A stretch of DNA of 8,523 bases from Nitrospinota bacterium (GTDB taxonomy: Bacteria > Nitrospinota > Nitrospinia > UBA9942 > JAHJSF01), in the NCBI GenBank assembly GCA_018830405.1, contig JAHJSF010000127.1:1-8523 (forward strand), in the 5' to 3' direction. The position numbers and the translations under genes are program-made. Positions 4,817 through 8,523 of this stretch are shown one piece after another (positions within the stretch are counted from its first letter, which is position 1; each line of letters opens with the position of its first letter). The notes beneath the pieces are model-generated. The model did no database searches. It was not told where the DNA came from and saw only the letters and a list, made by a program, of their open reading frames with translations.

Positions 4817-7027
4817 CTACCAGTTAATTAAACTATTTCGATCTCTCTTTCTAACCAAACGATCCTTGAGGAAGGGGAGTTTCTGCATCTCTCCGCTATC
4901 CCCAATTCCTTTTAGGGTGAATACAATGAAAAATCTATTATCAGTTTCTGAGTTCGGATCGGAATAATCTATCCGGCGGTTAACCAGTTGATAGGTCACC
5001 TCCCAACATTGGGCCGTGTAGGTCAGGGCGTAATCATTTTCCAAGACACTCGAATTAAGCTCATCATAAAGCGTCCCTGTTTCAAACTTCCAGCTATTAT
5101 CCAGCTTCAGCCCCAAACTGACAATATCTGTTATGTTCGACGGCTCCCCCGTTACATGATTGTTGGCCTCAACCCGTTCGAGCCTCCTTTCTAAGGCCAG
5201 ATAGCCTCGGCCTGGAAAATCGAGATCAAATAGATAAGATTCTTTCTGGGTAATGTGGTCGTAGACGTCATAGCTGTTGGTGTAATTAAACGTAAGGGGA
5301 GGAATTATCTTGGTGGTCAGGGTGGTCTCTACATCTGAGAAGGGGCGTCTCGGATTATCGGCCGTATCTTCACTCTTGGCCTCCTCAAGGTCATAGCTCT
5401 GCTCCATCTTTAGTTTGGCAACCTCGTAGGCCACTCCCTTCCCTATCTTATTTAGAAGGGTGTTGGTGAGAGAATAGGTTACCTTGTTTGCAGGCTGGTC
5501 GGTTGAACCCAAGGCATCAATGGCATCAAAATTATAGGCGACCTGGTTTTTGATATCGCTACTGACACTGGATGAATGGGTATAGGCCACCTTCGGTTCC
5601 ACCAGGTGTTTAACGGCCGAATCCCCAGACTTGAATATCCGATAAAATTTCGGCCCCGAGGCCTCCACCCCAAGTTCATAAAATTTCCTGTCAAAGGCCC
5701 CCCCGCTATTTCCATTGTCGTAATAGGTCTGCCTGACCGCAGCCGTTGGCGTTAGAGACAACCAAGGAAAGACAGGGGTGGGGAGAGACAGTTTTGGGTA
5801 TATGTCTGTCCTGGTAACCCGGAAGGCGGCTTTTGTCCCCGCGCTGTCCTCTGTTTTTCTTTCGAATGTTTTGGCGGACGATTCCAGGCTAAAATAGAGG
5901 GGGCTTGAATATAGCTGTTCTTCCATGTTGCTGAAGGTAAAGGAGGGCATCTCGTCTATAGTCTCCTCCGTTCCGCTGTTTATACTCTCCTGTCTTCTGG
6001 CCAGGGCGTAGAGGTTTCTGACGCCACCCCAATTCTTGGAAAGAGACATATATGAGTCGGTGTTATTCCTTGTTTTGGCCTCAAGGTCGTAATACTCAAA
6101 TTTGCGGTCTATTAAATTTGTTTTACTGACCTGGTCTATATGGATAACCCCCTTGGTGTTGCCGGGGAGATTCTGGTCATGGCGATAAAGGGCCTTCCAA
6201 TATGTCGTCTCTGCATCCGTCTTCGGGTCGGTGTCCTCATAGTAGCTCCAGTTCAGGGTGCCGCGGCCGTCCCTGCTCAGGATATAGCGGTACTCGGTAT
6301 CAAACCTATCCCCCCTGAGGAAGTTTTTTTGCCAGGCAATGGTAGCGTCCTGTGAATCGGATATAGCCCAGAAGAGGGTGTTTCCCAGGATATGTCCGTC
6401 TTCCCCCCCTCCGCTGAAGCTGGGCCGCAGTAATCCTGTTTGTCTTTTGGTCTTAACCGGAACAATTAAATAGGGGAGATAAAAGATGGGAACATCCCTT
6501 ACCTTCAGTCTGGGATTATAGAGTTGGGCATACCCCTCGACCTGCATATTCGTACTGCTCGTGTCTATTCTCCAAGGGGCATTTTTACTGCAGCAGGTTG
6601 TCAGACCCCCGTTTTTGAGGCGGAACCTGTCTTCTGTAACCTTCTCTATCTCTTCCCCGTCGATATGATATATGGATGACACGATTCCATTACCGTCATA
6701 CACTATCCACTTATCTTCCTTGGTATTGAAGTTTGCCCTGTCGGCAACAATATATTTCCCCTCATCCACCAGCAAGACATTCCCCGTCACCAAACCCTCT
6801 CCGGTTTTATTATCTATTCTGGCGAAATCCCCCATGATGATTTCTTCTTTGTGGTGTATCTCTACCTCCCCCTTGGCGACTACAATGTCCGATTCCTTGA
6901 CATACTCAATCTCTTTGGCGGATATATATGTAGGCGCCTCCTTCCCGGCGGCCAACGAATATTGGGGGAAGAGGAGTATGAGCAAAATACCCGCCGAGCC
7001 AATACGTATGATTGATTTTATGGTCAT
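4817..7027 (-). CDS. lptD: LPS-assembly outer-membrane protein LptD
   Basis: 736 aa. LptD, with the lipoprotein LptE, inserts lipopolysaccharide into the outer leaflet of the outer membrane. A signal peptide spans about 1-27 (hydrophobic ILLILLF, cleavage near SLAAG). An OstA/LptA-like periplasmic domain follows (~34-140, including AKGEVEIHHKEE and GEGLVTGNVLL). The LptD core starts near TTCCSKNAPWRID (143-155) and the beta-barrel runs to the aromatic C-terminal tryptophan. Cysteines are C145-C146 and, near the end, C674 in AQCWEV. The family uses disulfides between the N-terminal part and the barrel end, so these are the likely partners. An upstream in-frame ATG at 7099 would add 24 residues before the signal peptide and lies inside folC; the ATG at 7027 overlaps the folC stop as ATGA. 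The length is near the usual 750-800 aa. Confidence 0.94.
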   Translation of the reverse strand: MTIKSIIRIGSAGILLILLFPQYSLAAGKEAPTYISAKEIEYVKESDIVVAKGEVEIHHKEEIIMGDFARIDNKTGEGLVTGNVLLVDEGKYIVADRANFNTKEDKWIVYDGNGIVSSIYHIDGEEIEKVTEDRFRLKNGGLTTCCSKNAPWRIDTSSTNMQVEGYAQLYNPRLKVRDVPIFYLPYLIVPVKTKRQTGLLRPSFSGGGEDGHILGNTLFWAISDSQDATIAWQKNFLRGDRFDTEYRYILSRDGRGTLNWSYYEDTDPKTDAETTYWKALYRHDQNLPGNTKGVIHIDQVSKTNLIDRKFEYYDLEAKTRNNTDSYMSLSKNWGGVRNLYALARRQESINSGTEETIDEMPSFTFSNMEEQLYSSPLYFSLESSAKTFERKTEDSAGTKAAFRVTRTDIYPKLSLPTPVFPWLSLTPTAAVRQTYYDNGNSGGAFDRKFYELGVEASGPKFYRIFKSGDSAVKHLVEPKVAYTHSSSVSSDIKNQVAYNFDAIDALGSTDQPANKVTYSLTNTLLNKIGKGVAYEVAKLKMEQSYDLEEAKSEDTADNPRRPFSDVETTLTTKIIPPLTFNYTNSYDVYDHITQKESYLFDLDFPGRGYLALERRLERVEANNHVTGEPSNITDIVSLGLKLDNSWKFETGTLYDELNSSVLENDYALTYTAQCWEVTYQLVNRRIDYSDPNSETDNRFFIVFTLKGIGDSGEMQKLPFLKDRLVRKRDRNSLINW

Positions 7028-8334
7028 ATATTTATGCTTCCAGCCGTCAAACAAACTTTTCTCGCCTCCCCGACCGTTACAGCCGAGCCTGTCACACATA
7101 TAAGGTCTTCCTCCGACACAGACAAAAGGGCCTCCCTAAGGGCATCCCCCACATCTTCCACAATATGAATATCGGAAAGATACTTCTTCGCTTCGGAGAA
7201 TATCATATCAGGTTCAGCCGCCCTTTCACTATTTGGTCTGACAATAAATAATCTGTCGGCTAGCGGGGCTAATATCGAGATAATCCCCCCGATATCCTTA
7301 TCCTTCAATATACCCAATATCAGGCAAAGTTCTTTATATTTAAAATTTTCTTTTATTGCGGTGGCTAAGGCCAGGGCTCCGTTATAATTATGGGCAATAT
7401 CAAGGAGGATGGTTGGTTTGGCGGAAACGGTCTCAAGGCGGCCGGCAATTTTAATACTTGCCAACCCACCTCTTACCTCCTCTCCCCCTATCTTAAATTT
7501 TGGGCCGTTCAACAGGAGTGCGGCCTGCACTGCGGCCCCTCCATTTCTGGCCTGATGCGCGCCCACCAAAGACAATTTAATCCCCTTAATATCTTCACTC
7601 CCCCGAAAGTCTATAAGCTGTCCCGAACTATCACTCTCTACTATATTAGAATCGAAATCTGTGCCAAGAAGGTATAACTTGGCCTTCTTTTCATGGCATA
7701 TAGTGGTTATGGTCTCTACCGCCTCCCTGTTTTTAGAGGCCAGGACCACGGTTCCGTTACCCCTGATAATCCCCCCCTTTTCAGCGGCTATCTTGGCAAT
7801 AGTGCCGCCAAGTATGTCCGCGTGGTCTATATCTATCTCGGTAATAACCGAGATAAGGGGATTGACAACATTTGTGGCATCAAGCCGCCCCCCCAGCCCA
7901 ACCTCCAAGACTGCCAGGTCAACCCCTTCTTCGGCAAAGTAGATAAAGGCGACGAGAGTAATAAATTCGAAATAGGTGAGGCATGTTTCCCCCTCCTTAA
8001 TGATGGGAAGCCCCTCAACCCTTTTGGCAATAGAGATAAACCGCTCTCTCTCAATATTTTTCCCGTTTATCGATATCCTCTCTTCCAATTCTTCAAGATG
8101 GGGAGATTTATATAGCCCTATTTTTTGGTCGGAAAAGGATACTATAGAGGCTATCATGGTAGCCGTTGAACCTTTGCCATTTGTTCCGGCCACCAGGATG
8201 GAGTCAAATGATTTGTGGGGAGAACCGATGGAACCAACGACTTTTTCTATTCTATCTAAGCCCAAGTTAATCTTTAACGGGTCTAATCTATCCAGAAAAG
8301 GGAAAACCCTTTCGGTGGTTCTATCTTTTGACAT
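7024..8334 (-). CDS. folC: Bifunctional folylpolyglutamate synthase / dihydrofolate synthase
   Basis: 436 aa, full length for the Mur-ligase-like family. It joins glutamate to dihydropteroate and adds further glutamates to reduced folates, using ATP. Motifs in order are the P-loop VAGTNGKGST (48-57), YKSPHLEELEERI (75-87), EVGLGGRLDATN (144-155), TEIDIDHADILGG (165-177), AAEKGGII (183-190, with K186 at the usual carbamylated-lysine position), GAHQARNGGAA, GRLET, LDIAHNYNGA (311-320), GILKDKD (341-347) and VTGSAVTVGEAR. DGAHNP is varied to DIAHNYN. It appears to be the first gene of the folC-lptD-argB-truA run. No Shine-Dalgarno is visible: CCCCCTAAATA directly precedes the ATG. An ISL3-type element ends 49 bp upstream and has probably cut the gene from its former upstream neighbour. 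Confidence 0.96.
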   Translation of the reverse strand: MSKDRTTERVFPFLDRLDPLKINLGLDRIEKVVGSIGSPHKSFDSILVAGTNGKGSTATMIASIVSFSDQKIGLYKSPHLEELEERISINGKNIERERFISIAKRVEGLPIIKEGETCLTYFEFITLVAFIYFAEEGVDLAVLEVGLGGRLDATNVVNPLISVITEIDIDHADILGGTIAKIAAEKGGIIRGNGTVVLASKNREAVETITTICHEKKAKLYLLGTDFDSNIVESDSSGQLIDFRGSEDIKGIKLSLVGAHQARNGGAAVQAALLLNGPKFKIGGEEVRGGLASIKIAGRLETVSAKPTILLDIAHNYNGALALATAIKENFKYKELCLILGILKDKDIGGIISILAPLADRLFIVRPNSERAAEPDMIFSEAKKYLSDIHIVEDVGDALREALLSVSEEDLICVTGSAVTVGEARKVCLTAGSINI

Positions 8335-8375
8335 TATTTAGGGGGTAAAAGAAGGGAGACAACTAGGGTGCCTTA

Positions 8376-8383
8376 ATAAATAT
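8376..8383. other. Candidate target-site duplication (one copy)
   Basis: The eight bases ATAAATAT adjoin the outer end of the ISL3-type terminal repeat. ISL3-family elements usually duplicate 8 bp of A/T-rich target. The second copy would be outside the window, so this is a prediction only. Confidence 0.35.
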
Positions 8384-8385
8384 GG

Positions 8386-8400
8386 CTCTTCGCGTAAGAG
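8386..8400. repeat. Small hairpin in the ISL3 terminal repeat
   Basis: CTCTT (8386-8390) pairs with AAGAG (8396-8400) around the loop CGCGT. It lies two bases inside the proposed element boundary and is probably part of the transposase recognition end. Confidence 0.5.
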
Positions 8401-8410
8401 TGTGGGTCAT

Positions 8411-8438
8411 TTTATATCCCCTTAAGCATACAAGTCAG
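8411..8438 (-). promoter_or_regulatory. Candidate outward promoter in the ISL3 element toward folC
   Basis: On the minus strand CTGACT (8438-8433) lies 16 nt before TATAAA (8416-8411). The first matches the TTGACA consensus at four bases in register and the second matches TATAAT at five of six. RNA would start near 8404, cross the terminal repeat and give a ~70-nt leader before folC. No comparably good pair was seen in the 49 bp between the element and folC. Motif evidence only. Confidence 0.25.
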
Positions 8439-8522
8439 TATTTTCAGCCTCAGATACTCCTCGTCTCGTAAACCATAAGCCCTTCTCTGGATTACACGGA
8501 TCTTGTTGTTCAGTCCTTCGAC
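8412..8522 (-). CDS. ISL3-family transposase, C-terminal fragment (5' part outside window)
   Basis: Thirty-six codons are visible, from the window edge to TAA at 8414-8412. The protein begins VEGLNNKIRVIQRRAYGLRD and continues EEYLRLKILTCMLKGI. E-G-x-N-N-K-I-[KR]-x-[IL]-x-R-R-A-[YF]-G-x-R-D is the hallmark C-terminal block of the IS204/IS1001/IS1096/IS1165 (ISL3) DDE transposases, and its glutamate is likely the final acidic residue of the catalytic triad. The visible part shows no frameshift; whether the rest is intact cannot be seen. Confidence 0.88.
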   Translation of the reverse strand, partial: VEGLNNKIRVIQRRAYGLRDEEYLRLKILTCMLKGI

Positions 8523-8523
8523 A

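Larger units (their letters stand above)
8384..8523 (-). mobile_element. 3' end of an ISL3-family insertion sequence (partial)
   Basis: The element enters from the right edge. It contains the last 36 codons of an ISL3-type transposase and, after its stop, a 25-bp stretch ending in a terminal repeat whose outer end reads GGCTCTTCGCGTAAGAG (8384-8400). ISL3-family termini commonly begin GGCTCTT or a close variant. Within the repeat, CTCTT and AAGAG form a small hairpin around CGCGT (8386-8400). The stop-to-terminus spacing and orientation agree with a right end facing folC. Confidence 0.85.

Noticed and set aside
7028-7099. Upstream in-frame ATG at 7099 extending LptD by 24 residues
   Set aside because: It would put a polar segment before a clear signal peptide and lies within folC; the ATG at 7027 forms the classic ATGA overlap with the folC stop.
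8335-8383. Remnant of an upstream gene (such as accD) before folC
   Set aside because: All minus-strand frames here are a few codons long and none shows a recognisable C-terminus.
1-8523. CRISPR array, tRNA or rRNA genes, riboswitch, toxin-antitoxin or defence system
   Set aside because: No regularly spaced repeats, cloverleaf-like sequence or defence-protein motifs were seen on either strand.

Overview
The window is a block of chromosomal housekeeping genes from a Gram-negative (LPS-bearing) bacterium, with all recognisable cellular genes on the minus strand. The organism cannot be named from sequence alone. LptD shows a diderm envelope. GC content is intermediate by eye, with frequent AGA/AGG (Arg) and ATA (Ile) codons, and G/C-rich palindromic repeats and insertion sequences are present. 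This would fit an uncultured lineage such as Nitrospirota or Desulfobacterota, but that is a guess.

Layout in the direction of transcription (right to left). At the right edge is the 3' end of an ISL3-family insertion sequence (8384-8523): the last 36 codons of its transposase plus a terminal repeat. It ends 49 bp upstream of folC. Then follows a tight run, folC > lptD > argB > truA, with a 4-nt ATGA overlap between folC and lptD and gaps of 14 and 12 nt after lptD and argB; it is very probably one transcript. After a 194-bp gap with promoter-like sequences comes a membrane-anchored L,D-transpeptidase-fold protein. Between it and dnaN lies a ~165-bp imperfect palindrome with ~24-bp terminal inverted repeats (2010-2174), which looks like a MITE or fold-back element. 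dnaN (sliding clamp) then overlaps a NusG-paralogue gene (UpxY/RfaH/LoaP-like) by 17 nt. The last 311 bp at the left carry two G/C-rich hairpins and, at 1-118, what looks like the end of another insertion sequence.

Functionally the genes are a mixture: folate polyglutamylation (FolC), LPS export (LptD), arginine biosynthesis (ArgB), tRNA modification (TruA), peptidoglycan or lipoprotein cross-link chemistry (L,D-transpeptidase fold), DNA replication (DnaN) and operon-specific transcription elongation control (NusG paralogue). They do not form a single pathway. I see no clear new multi-gene system. The points most worth a second look are the mobile-element boundaries that touch essential operons, the dnaN/NusG-paralogue coupling, the divergent ArgB motifs and the fold-back element that contributes part of the L,D-transpeptidase stop codon.
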